The position numbers were made by a program, and so were the translations under genes. From Trissonchulus latispiculum (taxonomy: Eukaryota; Nematoda; Enoplea; Enoplida; Ironidae): a stretch of 64,000 bases of DNA. Shown piece by piece: positions 1 to 10,388 of this stretch. A model generated the notes under the pieces. It was not told where the DNA came from and searched no databases. It saw nothing but the letters and a program-made list of their open reading frames with translations. Where the stretch lies: assembly GCA_030248195.1 (NCBI GenBank), contig JASAND010015750.1:1-64000 (forward strand), given 5' to 3'. Numbering within the stretch: the stretch's first letter is position 1; every line of letters begins with the position of its first letter.

Positions 1-1023
1 ATTCCAGTCAAGACGTCGTAAACGAGAGTATGCATCTAAAACCGCCCTCTCCGTGGACACTTACCGTAGTCGGCCATGGTGGACTGTCGTGAGCCGGCTT
101 ACGAATCGTTCATCCCGCCCACCTATTTCACCACTTTTCGGCGAGGGAACTATTTATACGGACGATAGGAATGGAGCGTATGAAGAATGTTTAACCGGTA
201 TTTGCTGAATGTGTTGGGCAGCTAACACTCGTTGTCAACTGGCTCCCTACATTCGTCCACGCACTAGAACTGATCTATTCGTCTGCTTCTGTCCTGCCTG
301 GACTGCTCCAAGGGGACTGGACCGGATCAAATTCCTGCCATTGTCTTGTGGGAATGTGCCAGAGAACAATCTTACCGGTTCTACCGGTTAGTCCTCTTCA
401 ACATTTCCCTAAATAAGGCAACTATTCCTAGTGACTGGAAAGTCAGTCAGGTTTGTCCAGCATTTAAGAAGGGCGATAGGTCGAATGTAACAGCTTGGAT
501 TTCCGAAGGGACGGTCCACCGCTTTATGCAATCTGGTCCTTTCCCAAACCTGTGCCAATGCGCTTGATCAGGGAGTCGAAAATATCAACGTCGCCCTGGA
601 TATATTTGTTGCGTTTGACTCGGTGTGGCACGATGGCCTGACTTTGAAACTACCAGTCTACGGCGTTGGAGGACGCCTCGCCTGTTGCAGTGCTTGATAT
701 TCTACTTAGCTGGAAGGTTACAGTTTGTGCGTGTTAGTAAATCCCTGTCTGATGCGGGAGCCGCCAACCTTATTTTCTATGTATATTAATGATCTGGTTG
801 AACAGATTAGATGCAACTACCTCATCTACGCTGACGACGTCACCCTATACGTTAATTCCCAGCCAATCCGCCAGGGATGCCGCCTTAATCCTGCTTGAAG
901 CTGACGTTCTGTCAACAGCTGGATGGACCAGAAAATGACGCCTATCCTTTGCGACCCACAAACCACAGGCCATGCTAATTTCTCGGAAGCGTGACCGCCA
1001 GAATGTAATCTGCAGTGGTCCAA
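1..1023 (+). pseudogene. Degenerate LINE reverse transcriptase fragment
   Basis: Reverse transcriptase of a non-LTR retrotransposon, broken by frameshifts and stops. Frame fragments follow the usual order of a Jockey/CR1-like RT: a pre-RT stretch with WWTVVSRL (about 60-200), then IPSDWKVSQVCPAFKKGD (about 428-480), then a GFPKGRST block and VALDIFVAFDSVWHDGL (about 498-645), and finally MYINDL and YADDV around 779-843. The YADD catalytic motif survives, but the reading frame changes at least three times, so no protein can be made. The left end is cut by the window. The clade assignment is tentative. Confidence 0.8.
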
Positions 1024-1491
1024 TACAACAGCAACAGCTTTATTTGCGACATAAAAGTAAATTCCTCAACTTTAGGAAAAATGTTCAGACAATGTTTTGC
1101 ACGTATATTTTTTCTGTAGTAAGCAAGAAAGAGTTCCATATAAAATAATTAGCTGCGCAGCAGGTTTACAATTACTTAAATGTCCGACCAGCGGAAACTG
1201 AATCTTTCGCATAAAATCTTGCTTGGTTTATACCAAGCCCGACTTCATCATCGTTATTTTATATTAAATAAGTACATATTAGCTGATTGAAGATATGATA
1301 TTGTTATTGTCAGCACCTGCATGTTTAAACGCTTCAGCTGCGCTTCATGTAATTTTTCTTACCGGTTTCTTATCAGTTTAAACCCCTGCAAGAAAATTTG
1401 TGCAATAACGTTTCCAGACTGATATCTTTCAAAGCTTCATTCTTTCATTTTGACATCAATGACTTTTTATAAACGGCTGTGATTAATTACT
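1024..1491. promoter_or_regulatory. Upstream region of the PLP enzyme gene
   Basis: AT-rich sequence between the LINE remnant and the first ATG of the dehydratase/racemase gene. It should hold the promoter and 5' UTR, but I see no unambiguous TATA box or other site. No coding potential noted. Confidence 0.3.
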
Positions 1492-3427
1492 ATGGGAACA
1501 CCGAATCCGAAGAACGGTATGCTGTCTCTGGATGAAATTCATGAAGCCAATGAATATCTCCATGGTTGCTCGGATTTTCACGAAACCCCACTGCTTACGG
1601 GATGCTTGTCACCGCTAAAATCATTTCTGCCAGAAGGAGTAAAGGAATTGAATCTGAAGCTGGAAAGTGTTCAAGTCAGCGGATCTTTCAAAATGCGTGG
1701 CACTTTGAACCAGATAAGAAAATTGAAGGAACGCTATGGAGACAAATTGAAAGAGGTTCCGTTGGTGGCATATTCTGGTGGAAATTACGGTAAAGCATTC
1801 GCAATGGTTACAAAATCTGCAGGCTTGAAAGGTACCGTGGTTATGCCAAGTCATGCGCCTCAACACAGAGTTGATCTAATTAGAAGCCTTGGAGCCCACG
1901 TTGATATACAGGTTCGTTTAATCGTAAGCATCGTCATCTTTGAAGAAATAATTATAGTGCTAGGCGTGAAATTTTATATGCTAAATAGTTTAATTTTTAT
2001 TTTACGTTTTTACCAGCAAGTAAAGACATAAATTTAAATTAAGTTTGCCAAACGCTGACAGTTTGCACTATTTTTTAAATTCATCAGTCTGTGTTAGTGG
2101 ATAGGGTAGTTGGCTGGTTCGGTGTGAGTTTGTCGGAAGGTAACTTCTTGTTTTGGGAAGTATGTTTTCAAATGGTTGAGTAGAGGTAGCATTTTGTCCA
2201 TGGATGGGAAATCGTGCGGGAGACGTGCTTGTTTTAATTTATTTAGCTTATATTTGAATATTTGTCGAAAATTCATTTTGAGGTGCTGCCGAATTGGAAA
2301 TTGCAGCAGTAAATTTGTATTACGTTAGTTTTGAATCGACTATATTCTGGTCAGTGGTGACCGTGACAGGATTCAAACCTGCAACCTTCGGACACCGTTT
2401 GACCTTCCTAATAATAGAGAACATGCATTCGTTATCCTCTACAACTGAGGGTGTAGTTTGACTCAGAGACGACTTTGAATCACTGAGGCATAAAATTAGT
2501 TATACAATTTATCAATTTAAATTTCAGAAGCAGTGTGACCTTTTATCAAGAGTTGAGTACTACGTTTCCAACGGCTACATTCCCATGGACCCCTTTGACG
2601 ATCTCTCTCTCCTGTCAGGATACGGTAGCATTACAATGGAATTGATGAAAAGTTTGAAGGAAGAACCAGACATACTTCTGGTGCCAGTTGGTGGAGGAGG
2701 CCTTTTAGGTGGGGTGGCTGCTGCTGCCAGACTATTAGGTAAATGTTTAGGCAACCCTAATGGGTTTCTTGATCGTCATCTATAAACTAAAACCTCTCCT
2801 CCTAGCTTATAACAGTCGGTTCAGATTTTATATAACTGAAAATGCTATTTTTGTAAGCTTATTATTGGAGTTTTTATTATAACTTTTTCTATCAGAATTG
2901 TTTGATCCCAAGAGTGAGGGCGATAATTAAGGCTTCCCCAGCAAATCAAATAAAGAGCGATCGAGAACATGCGTTACCTTTGCACCAAAAAAGAGCACTT
3001 GTAATTGATTTCACAGGAATTTATTATTTCAGGATGGAATAACTGCAAAATATATGGAGTAGAACCCTATACATCTAACGTCATGTATCTTAGTTTCCAA
3101 GCCGGAAAACCTGTAATTTTGCCCGACGCGAAGAGTGTAGCCGTTGGAACCTGTGCTCCCACATCTGGTAAAATTACATACCCAATCTGCCGTCAATACG
3201 TCACGGATATTCTACTTGTTAGTGATGCTGATATAGTGAAAACATTAAAATTGGCATATGACAAACTGAAACTATTTATGGAACCCACAGGAGCAGTTGC
3301 CTTGTCCGCTCTTGTGGCTAACAAAGTTCCTGAGATAACAGCAGAACAGCCCAAGAATGTTGTGGCGTTAATAAGTGGATCAAATGCAACAATTAATGAA
3401 CTTCAAGCTTGCCTTAACAGTCACTGA
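1492..3427 (+). CDS. Serine racemase / threonine dehydratase family enzyme, 3 exons
   Basis: PLP-dependent fold-type II enzyme acting on serine or threonine (racemisation and/or deamination), probably cytosolic. Exons by GT/AG signals and frame: 1492-1911, 2528-2738, 3033-3427, joining in phase 0 and phase 1 to 341 codons, the usual family length. Visible motifs: SFKMRG with the PLP lysine near residue 67; SGGNYGKAF (residues 95-103), the substrate/phosphate loop; VGGGGLLGG (194-202), the phosphate-binding glycine loop; EPTGA (294-298), which carries the usual metal-site glutamate; ISGSN (324-328), whose serine normally contacts the PLP ring nitrogen. Human serine racemase has SSGNHG at the first loop; here the second serine, its re-face acid/base, is glycine. 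That favours a dehydratase-like or altered activity (inference). The start ATG gives a family-like N-terminus. No frameshift. Confidence 0.9.
1912..2527 (+). other. Intron 1 of the PLP enzyme gene
   Basis: Begins GTTCGT after a CAG codon and ends in ATTTCAG. It is 616 bp and AT-rich, with nothing recognisable inside. Confidence 0.8.
2739..3032 (+). other. Intron 2 of the PLP enzyme gene
   Basis: Begins GTAAAT and ends in TTATTTCAG. It is 294 bp and splits a glycine codon (phase 1). Confidence 0.8.
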
Positions 3428-3984
3428 GAACAGAATCACTATGATTTGTAGAGTCCCTTTGTAGTTGAAGATTGAAGTCGAGGCAGGGACGAGGGGTACA
3501 TTTTAGTTTATCGAGGATTTAATATTATTCAATTAATGAAGTTGAGTGATTGTAAATATTTCATTTAAATTTTCACATTGCAAGCTATATGTAGTCTAGT
3601 TTCATACTCATATAAGTTTATTTTCTTGAATATATGATACACACAAAGAAGCATTTAAAAATTATTAACTTATGGTTAGTGTGAAACAAAGGTTCTGCCG
3701 AAAGTTTCACGGTTTCTCCGCAGCATTGCAGAAATTTATAGAAAAATAATAACCACATAAATTCGGACAAGTACTGCTGCAAATCTGAAACGAGCAACAA
3801 AATGACATAATTACATAGCTAATAGATGACAATGAAAAAATATAGGACATTATTAAAGTATGCGATGGGGTCCTTATTTGTTTTAGCTATTTGTAAGGGT
3901 GAAGACATGTCTAGCCGGTCTGTGTCGTATGTCCAACATACCTCCCTTCAGAAATAACTAACTTTCTTCTGGAAGAGACCGATT
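3428..3984. other. 3' UTR and intergenic DNA
   Basis: AT-rich sequence after the dehydratase stop codon, running up to the left end of the foldback element. No convincing gene seen. Confidence 0.4.
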
Positions 3985-5845
3985 TCGAGCCGGTAGAGCC
4001 CAATGGCGGTTCTAAAACCACCCAAGGCCGGAGCAGGAGGAGCCCTGAGCGTTCCAAAACCACCCGCAGCCGCAGGCGGAGGAGTCCTAGTCGTTCAAAA
4101 ACCACCCGGTGCCGGAGGGGCCCAATGGCAGTTCTAAAACCACCCGGAGCCGGAGCCGGTGGTTTCCAGATGTTTTTTGCCTATGATTTACGTAACTAGT
4201 TAACTATTATTAAAGCCTCCGTTTGAGCCACTTGAAAGAGTTCTTTTAGTTAATGCCCGAAAAAGTGCCAGATGTTTTGCTAAACCTTGAAAAAATTACC
4301 CAGGAACCTCCTGCGGGAGGGGCCCAGATGTTTTTACCTAATTATTAGAAATAACTAAGCTGGTAAACCTAAATGAAGTAATGACCAGATGTTTTATCTA
4401 AAACTTTTTTAAAGTTATATTAACTTGAAAATGGTTGTGAATAAAGTTTGCAAAAAGTTTTAAAAACTTGAGTCTACTGATCAAATCTACAAGTATTAAT
4501 TCAAATGTCAACAGGTAGCAAAAAGTTGTAAAACGTTGTGAAAAAGTTTAATAAAGTTGCAAAAAAGTTTTATAAGTCGTAGTCTGAACCTCCGTTAGCG
4601 CAGTGGTTTCGTACTGCTGCGCTATAAAGTGGAGGATCATGTCAAGTCTAGAGCTTGGAAAAAATAAGTTCTAGCATCCAATTTCTGCTATCCCCCCTGC
4701 TGGCAATTCACCGAGATTCCAAGGGGTGGCCGCCTTAGGGTGGAGCTGCCGCGGTGGGCTTATTGCATAAGCAGCAATAGGCAGATCGCCGGCCTTGTCA
4801 AACGCCTCGGTTAATTGCGAAGGCAATTAGTCGGTGTCAGTTCCCCTCCCCAGTCAAAAATCAAATTCGTGCAGTACTGACACCACTCCTAACCGGCGTA
4901 AGCTAACTGGAGTGAGGCGAACTAAAAAAAGTCGTAGTCTACGACGCTAACCTTAACCAACCGCTCTCAACCAAGAAAAATAATACAAATGAGACTTTTC
5001 TCTGCCTTCTGTTAATATATACTAAACTACATTGGAGGCATTGTTTGCTATGTCAACGGCTAAACCGTTTCAACCCTTGCCAAAGGGTCTCATCAGACGG
5101 CTAGGCTACCGTAACGGTTTTTTGCAAATGCTTTAAAAGGGTGTCTACAGTTAAATCTAATTACTAGATCTACAGGTATCAAAAACTTTTAAAGTTTTAA
5201 AAAGTTGTTAAAAGCTTATAAAGTTTTGAAAAAGTGTTAAATGTTGTCTCTAGCCTAATACAATTACTAAATCTACAGACAGAAAAAAGTTTAAAAAGTT
5301 ACGAAAAAGTAATAAAAAGTTGTATTCTAATGAGCAGATTTACAAGTATTATTTCAACAGATCAAACCTCAACCGACCGCTCTCAACCAAGAAAAATAAC
5401 ACAAATGCGGTTTTTCTCTGGGTTCTTCCAATTTATACTATACTGCATTACCAGAATGGAGGCATTAGTTGCTATGAAAACAGTTGCAATGGCGACAGTT
5501 GCCATGACAACGGCTAAACCGTTTTGACTCCTGCCAAGGGATTTCATCAGACGGCTAGGCTACCGTTTTTTGCAATATGTTTGTTTCTGTTTTTATTTTT
5601 CTTCACATACTCATATACAGTTACACATAAGTTATACATATACGCTATCATCAAAATTCCATCTACACATCGTTTTAATTACCAAATATACAATATCCAA
5701 CTCTTACAACATATAAATGTGCTACAAACAATAACTGTACAGCGACTAACACGGAGTAAATTTGGAGTAATTGGGAATAACTGAAGAGTAGCCAGAAGCA
5801 CCAATGAGCAAACAAACAACAATCAAGAGTAACTAAAGAGCGCCA
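3985..5845 (+). repeat. Left arm of the foldback element
   Basis: Inverted match of 6866-8880. The outer 200 bp (3985-4180) holds about four degenerate GC-rich units. The inner boundary near 5745-5845 (ACGGAGTAAATTTGGAGTAA) pairs with 6866-6956. It preserves the unoccupied site (near 5737-5760) of the MITE that sits in the right arm. Confidence 0.75.
4586..4930 (+). mobile_element. tRNA-derived SINE inserted in the foldback left arm
   Basis: The head CCTCCGTTAGCGCAGTGGTT resembles the 5' half of a tRNA with a pol III A box; the B-box part (about 4635-4650) is degenerate. The 3' end is ACTAAAAAAA. The insertion is flanked by a 10-bp direct repeat, GTCGTAGTCT, at 4576-4585 and 4931-4940. The right arm of the foldback shows the same sequence without the insert. 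Parent tRNA uncertain (Met-like head). Confidence 0.8.
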
Positions 5846-5978
5846 AAAATACTTGTATTTCTAACTAAAAGTACGCAAAAGATTACGTAAGGGTAAGCCT
5901 TTAAATCGTCATACATCAGCAAACATACTCGTACTTAAAACCTACTCCAAGCCTATTCCCAGTTTAGTTTAGTTCAGT

Positions 5979-6524
5979 TCAATCACTGTGCTCACTGTTT
6001 TCGCTTGCTTGTCCACCAACTACCTTTTCAGGTACCACCACAGTGCTTATGTCAGAGTTCTTTTCAATAGCTCGCTTCAGTGCTTCTTCTTCACTAGAAT
6101 ACTTTTGCTAATAATCTGCTTGTTTGTCCAAAATTTCCTCAATAATTGGATCATTGAGAAAGGTTTTACAGCGCAGGATATGGAAATAAATTCTTCTGTT
6201 GAGGTCTGCTCGAATTCTAGGTCGAACTTCATTATAGGCTTCAACTTCTGCCTCACCCTCATCATGTCCATCTGCCTCATAGTCAGACATTAATCTATCT
6301 ATCCTTTTATTATATTTTTGCTCAGTCTGTTTCACCAGTTTATCCCAAAATTCACCAATATTAACAGTGTGGTATGTCTCTCCACAGCTCGATTCACTAC
6401 TATCCTCGGTGCTGGTCTCCAACTTAAAGTTCTCATTGTGAACGTTCTGGATGTGCCGCTGTAGGTTGAACGCTCTTGTGAACAGCTGACATTGATCACA
6501 GGAGTGTGATTTAGAACTAGACAT
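5979..6524 (-). pseudogene. C2H2 zinc-finger ORF in the foldback loop, in-frame TAG
   Basis: Minus-strand ORF between the two arms, probably starting at the ATG at 6522-6524 (MSSSKSHSCDQC). Near the N-terminus is a single finger, CDQC...HIQNVH (CX2CX11HX4H). It is followed by an acidic serine-rich stretch and a helical, charged region ending NDPIIEEILDKQADY. A TAG at 6108-6110 ends it at 138 residues. The same frame stays open for a further 42 lysine/glutamate-rich codons to a TGA at 5979-5981. Either a nonsense mutation in a longer protein or a genuine short protein. Function unknown; its place in the loop suggests an element-encoded protein. I do not recognise a transposase. Confidence 0.5.
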
Positions 6525-6594
6525 TGTTGCTGTTGGATGTCTGCTTCCTACTGTATGCCTTTTTATTAATTTCGACGGAAAAGGGAACAGAGTA

Positions 6595-6685
6595 ACGGAA
6601 TAGGAACAGTCTCGGAGTAGGCTCGGAGTAAACTGGGAGTAGCCTCGGAGTAGGTTGGGAGCAGCCTCGGAGTACATCAGAGCAG
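6595..6685. repeat. Short tandem repeat, GGAGTAGCCTC units
   Basis: About six degenerate units of 11-13 bp built on CTCGGAGTAGG lie just upstream of the zinc-finger ORF. They make the open frame upstream of 6524 low-complexity, so the downstream ATG is the better start. Confidence 0.6.
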
Positions 6686-6865
6686 CAACTCGCAACTCTC
6701 ATTGAGTGTGTAAATACGAAAAATACTTACATGTTTGTTCTTCATATGACAATCCAAACCTCTTCTTCCAAATTCAATAACAACTGTTGACACCAAAAAT
6801 AATAGAGCCATTAAAATAGTCAGTAAGAGAGCTCGAAAACAGCAACCAGTCAGCAGAATGCGCTC

Positions 6866-8880
6866 GTTAGTTACTCTTGATTGTTGTTTATTTGCTCATT
6901 GGTGCTCCTGACTACTCTTCAGTTACTCCCAATTACTCCCAATTTACTCCGTGTTACCAAGAGTACATAATAGATAAGAGTATGACAACAAGCAGGCTCT
7001 CTGTTATCAGAGCAAAAACTATGCTATGCGCGCTATCGGCTAACCCCCCCCCCCACAAATTGACCCCCTCTCACACCGCCCCTATATGGGTACATAGTTC
7101 CAAACGGGGGTCGCTCACTCGCTTAGTATGTTTTCTACATGCATATGTTAAACATACACGCTTGCACCCTGTTCCCAAATTAGGCCTCGGTTAATTATAA
7201 CGTGTAATTATGCAAAGCAGTGAGCGACCCCCGTTTGGACCCCGTACCCATATAGGGGCGGTGTGAGAGGGGGTCAATTTGTGGGGGGGTTAGCCGATAG
7301 CGCGCATAGCATAGTTTTTGCTCTGATTACAGAGAGCCTGCCTGTTGTCATACTCTTATCTATTATGTACTCTTGGTGTTACTAGCTGTACAGTTATTGT
7401 TTGTAATTCATTCATACGTTGTAAGAGTTGTGTGGATTCGTTGTAGTTCCAATCAATCTGTAGATGGAATTTTGAAGATAGCGTATATGTGTAACTTATA
7501 TGTAACTGTATATGAGTATGTGAAGGAAAATAAAAACAGAAACAAACATATTGCAAAAAACGGTAGCCTAGCCGTCTGATGAAACCCCTTGGCAGGACTC
7601 AAAACGGTTTAGCCGTTGTTATGGCAACTGTCGCCATTACAACTGTTTTCATAGTAACTAATGCCTCCATTCTAGTAATTCAGTTTAGTATAAATTGGAC
7701 TAACCCAGAGAAAAACCTCATTTGTGTTATTTTTCTTGATTGAGCGGTCGGTTGAGGTTTGATCTGTTGAAATAGTACTTGTAAATCTGCTCATTAGAAT
7801 ACAACTTTTAATTACTTTTTCGTAACTTTTTTAAACTTTTTGCTGCCTGTAGATTTAGTAATTATATTTGGCTAAAGACAACATTTAACACTTTTTCAAC
7901 ACTTTATAAGCTCTTAACAACTTTTTAAAACTGTAAAAGTTTTTGATACCGGTAGATCTATTAATTAGATATAACTATAGACAACTTTTTAAAGCTCTTA
8001 CAAAAATTCGTAACCGTAGCCTAGCCGTATGATGAGACCCTTTGGCAAGGGTCGAAACGGTTTATCCGGTGCCATAGTAACCAACGCATCTAATGCAGTT
8101 TAGTATATATTAACAGAAAGCAGAGAAAAGTCTCATTTGTATTATTTTTCTTGGTTGAGAGCGGTCGGTTAAAGTTCGCGTCGTAGACTACAACTTATAA
8201 CACTTTTTTGCAACTTTATTAAACTTTTATACAACTTTATAAAACTTTTTCACAACGTTTTACAACTTTTTGCTACCTGTAGACTTCTGAAATAGTAGTT
8301 GTAGATTTGATCAGTAGACTCAAGTTTTTCAAACTTTTTGCAAGCTTTATTCACAACCATTTTCAAGTTACTATAACTTTAAAAACTTTTAGAAAAAACA
8401 TCTGGCCATTACTTCAGTTAGGTTTACCAACTTAGTCATTTTTAGTAATTAGGTAAAAACTTCTGGGCCCCTCCCGCAGCAGGTCCCTGGTTAATTTTTT
8501 TGAAGGTTTAGCAAAACATCTGGCACTTTTTTGGGCATTAAACTAAAAGAACTCTTTCAAGTAGCTCAAACGAAGGTTTTAATAATAGTTAACTAGTTAC
8601 GTAAATCATAGGCCAAAAACATTCGGAAACTGCCAACTCCGGCTACGGGTGGTTTTAGAACCGCCATTGGGCCCCACCGGTAGCGGGTGGTCTTGGAACG
8701 CCTAGGCCCCTCTGACTGCGGCTGCGGGTGGTTTTGGAACGCTTAGGGCTCCTCCGGCTCCGGCTCCGGGTGGTTTCCGAACTGTCATTGAGCCCAATCT
8801 CGCTCCGGCTTCGGGTGGTTTCCGAACTGTTATTTAGCCCCATCGGCTCCGGCTCCGTGTGGTTTCTGAACTGTCATTTT
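6866..8880 (-). repeat. Right arm of the foldback element
   Basis: Inverted match of the left arm. It carries a 418-bp MITE at 6958-7375 and preserves the unoccupied site (near 8178-8200) of the SINE found in the left arm. The outer end (8630-8880) is a tandem array of CTCCGGCTCCGGGTGGTTT-like units of about 57 bp. Confidence 0.75.
6958..7375. mobile_element. 418-bp palindromic MITE (family member 1)
   Basis: Inverted arms of about 165 bp with ends CAAGAGTACATAATA / TATTATGTACTCTTG. Flanked by the 7-bp direct repeat GTGTTAC (6951-6957 and 7376-7382). The arms contain GCTATCGGCTAACCCCC, ACAAATTGACCCCC and CACTCGCTT, also seen in the element at 21226-21606. No coding capacity. The opposite foldback arm at 5737-5760 is continuous through the equivalent site, which confirms the insertion. 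Confidence 0.8.
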
Positions 8881-9236
8881 TTCACTACTCTGGCTAACGG
8901 CTCAGATCAAAACGGAATCGAAATCAAAGCAAAATCAAGACCTTCTAAAAATTGGTTCCGTTAGCGTACTAACACCCTCCGCACAATTCCACTTCAAAAT
9001 CCACATTTTTGTTTAGGGCAGTTAAAATTAATCAAGGTTTAAAAATTTACACAATGGGACTGTTTGAGTGGGAAAGAGCATTGATTGGCCACTCCAAATA
9101 AAGAAGTCTACACTTGAAATTTCCAGCTGATGGTTGCCATAATGCTATGTACAACCTCGCCTCGCCAACAACTCGCCTTAAATCACAAATCTGTTAAAGA
9201 ACTGAACGGCTTTGTAGCGAGCACCGGGCTCCGAGC
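8881..9236. other. Intergenic, nothing recognised
   Basis: Unique-looking sequence after the foldback. No coding stretch and no repeat recognised. Confidence 0.4.
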
Positions 9237-9353
9237 ATATTCAATTACTTACGCAACTGTTTGGGACTCAGATTGGGATGGGCTTAACAGCTCTTGAACG
9301 GAATAAATACACTGCTGTGTGTGTACTTAAACGGCATATTTGAACTCAAAATT
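9237..9353. repeat. Direct duplication, copy 1
   Basis: About 115 bp (CAATTACTTACGCAACTGTT ... TATTTGAACTCAAAAT) that recur at 9640-9757 with a handful of substitutions. It lies between the foldback and the neuropeptide exon. A GC-rich GAGCCCGGCCCGG stretch (9360-9405) follows. Confidence 0.8.
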
Positions 9354-9639
9354 TGGCACCGAGCCCGGCCCGGAGGAGTCAGTGAGCCCGGGCCCGGCCC
9401 GGAGAATTTTTTATCGGAACAGCCCTATGTGAGTACTTACCTGAGAATGAGATACAGAGCTTTGACATAAACTGACAATTAAAGGGGAATATTTTTGATA
9501 CGCCAACGTTAGCTTGATCTGTCGGCACCTAAAACATTAATTAAAATACAGTAAAAAAACTAAATCATATACATCTGGGATTGTCTGACTTTGACAATTG
9601 AAACGACCTCAAAATTCAAATATATACTTATTTCAGTAA

Positions 9640-9757
9640 ATATTCAATTACTTACGCAACTGTTTGTGACTTAGATTGGGATGGGCTTAACAGCTTTTGA
9701 ACGGAATAAATATACTGCTGTGTGTATACTCAAACGCCATATTTGAACTCAAAATAT
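9640..9757. repeat. Direct duplication, copy 2
   Basis: Second copy of the 9237-9353 segment, about 400 bp downstream and in the same orientation. It retains the GATTGGGATGGGCTTAACAG core. Confidence 0.8.
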
Positions 9758-9957
9758 GCCATTAGTTTCCCGTTTTTGAATGAATTAAAGACTAAAATAA
9801 CAAACATTTGAGAAGAGTGCCAATGGCAAAAGATCCAGCACTCTAAAAAGAAGTTTTGTAAGAGCACAGGATTTTTGTAGTTAGGAACAAAAGCATTTCC
9901 TGAGTTGACTGATGACATGTGTTCCATATGAGTGCATCATCATACGGCAACAAACGA

Positions 9958-10181
9958 TTAAGAACTGTTACATTGTTTTAGTTGTTCACATACACACATA
10001 ACCAACAAAAGTATAGGCGCACTTCTTCCAAAACGCATCATTCCCATAGGAGCTCTGCCATAGCGCATCATACCCATTGGACTGCCTCCTGCTCTACCAT
10101 ATCTCATAAGGCCCATGTTTCGACCATACCTCATCATACCTAAACTTCGATACTGTCTTGCTGTGTCAAACAATGTATTCT
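9958..10181 (-). CDS. Exon of an RFamide/RYamide-type neuropeptide precursor
   Basis: Secreted neuropeptide precursor, partial. Reading the minus strand from a TTATTTTAG acceptor (exon starts at 10181), the frame holds four peptides, each ending Gly-Arg, the amidation and cleavage signal: SLGMMRYGR, NMGLMRYGR, AGGSPMGMMRYGR and APMGMMRFGR. After processing these give three -MMRY/-LMRYamides and one -MMRFamide. Tandem short peptides with conserved C-termini and variable spacers are typical of FMRFamide-like precursors. The frame runs on to a stop at 9958-9960 through a hydrophobic tail (ILLLVMCVC) that may be intronic. No signal peptide exon was found; it should lie further upstream on the minus strand. 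Cleavage sites are single arginines, not dibasic. Confidence 0.75.
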
Positions 10182-10388
10182 CTAAAATAATTATCAAATT
10201 AAAATTGATGCAAACATAAATTAACATAAGGTCGAATTCTCTGGAAGCTTGTTCCACGAAAATGTTGAGGAGGCTTGTCCTTTGAACTGAAAATGTCTAC
10301 GGGTTTGTATCTTAAGAATAAATTAACGGAATCTTTCGGAATACTAACGCTAATTTTATTAAAAGTTATAATTTTTTATAATCTGCAA

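Larger units (their letters stand above)
3985..8880. mobile_element. Long foldback (FB-like) transposable element
   Basis: Two long inverted arms flank a central loop. Left arm about 3985-5845, right arm about 6866-8880. Outer parts of both arms are tandem GC-rich units of about 57 bp (repeated CCACCCGGAGCCGGAG on the left, CTCCGGCTCCGGGTGG on the right). Further in, both arms share the AAAAAGTTTTAAAAAG-type stretches, the GCCTAGCC/GGCTAGGC block near 5100 and 8020, and the block near 5480-5580 and 7560-7650. Drosophila FB elements are known to have tandem-repeat inverted arms of this sort. Insertions account for part of the length: a SINE in the left arm and a MITE in the right. The exact ends and target duplication are not clear. 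Confidence 0.8.

Noticed and set aside
7356..7579. Frames across 7356-7579 on both strands as genes
   Set aside because: They lie in the foldback arm next to the MITE insertion and have no protein-like character.
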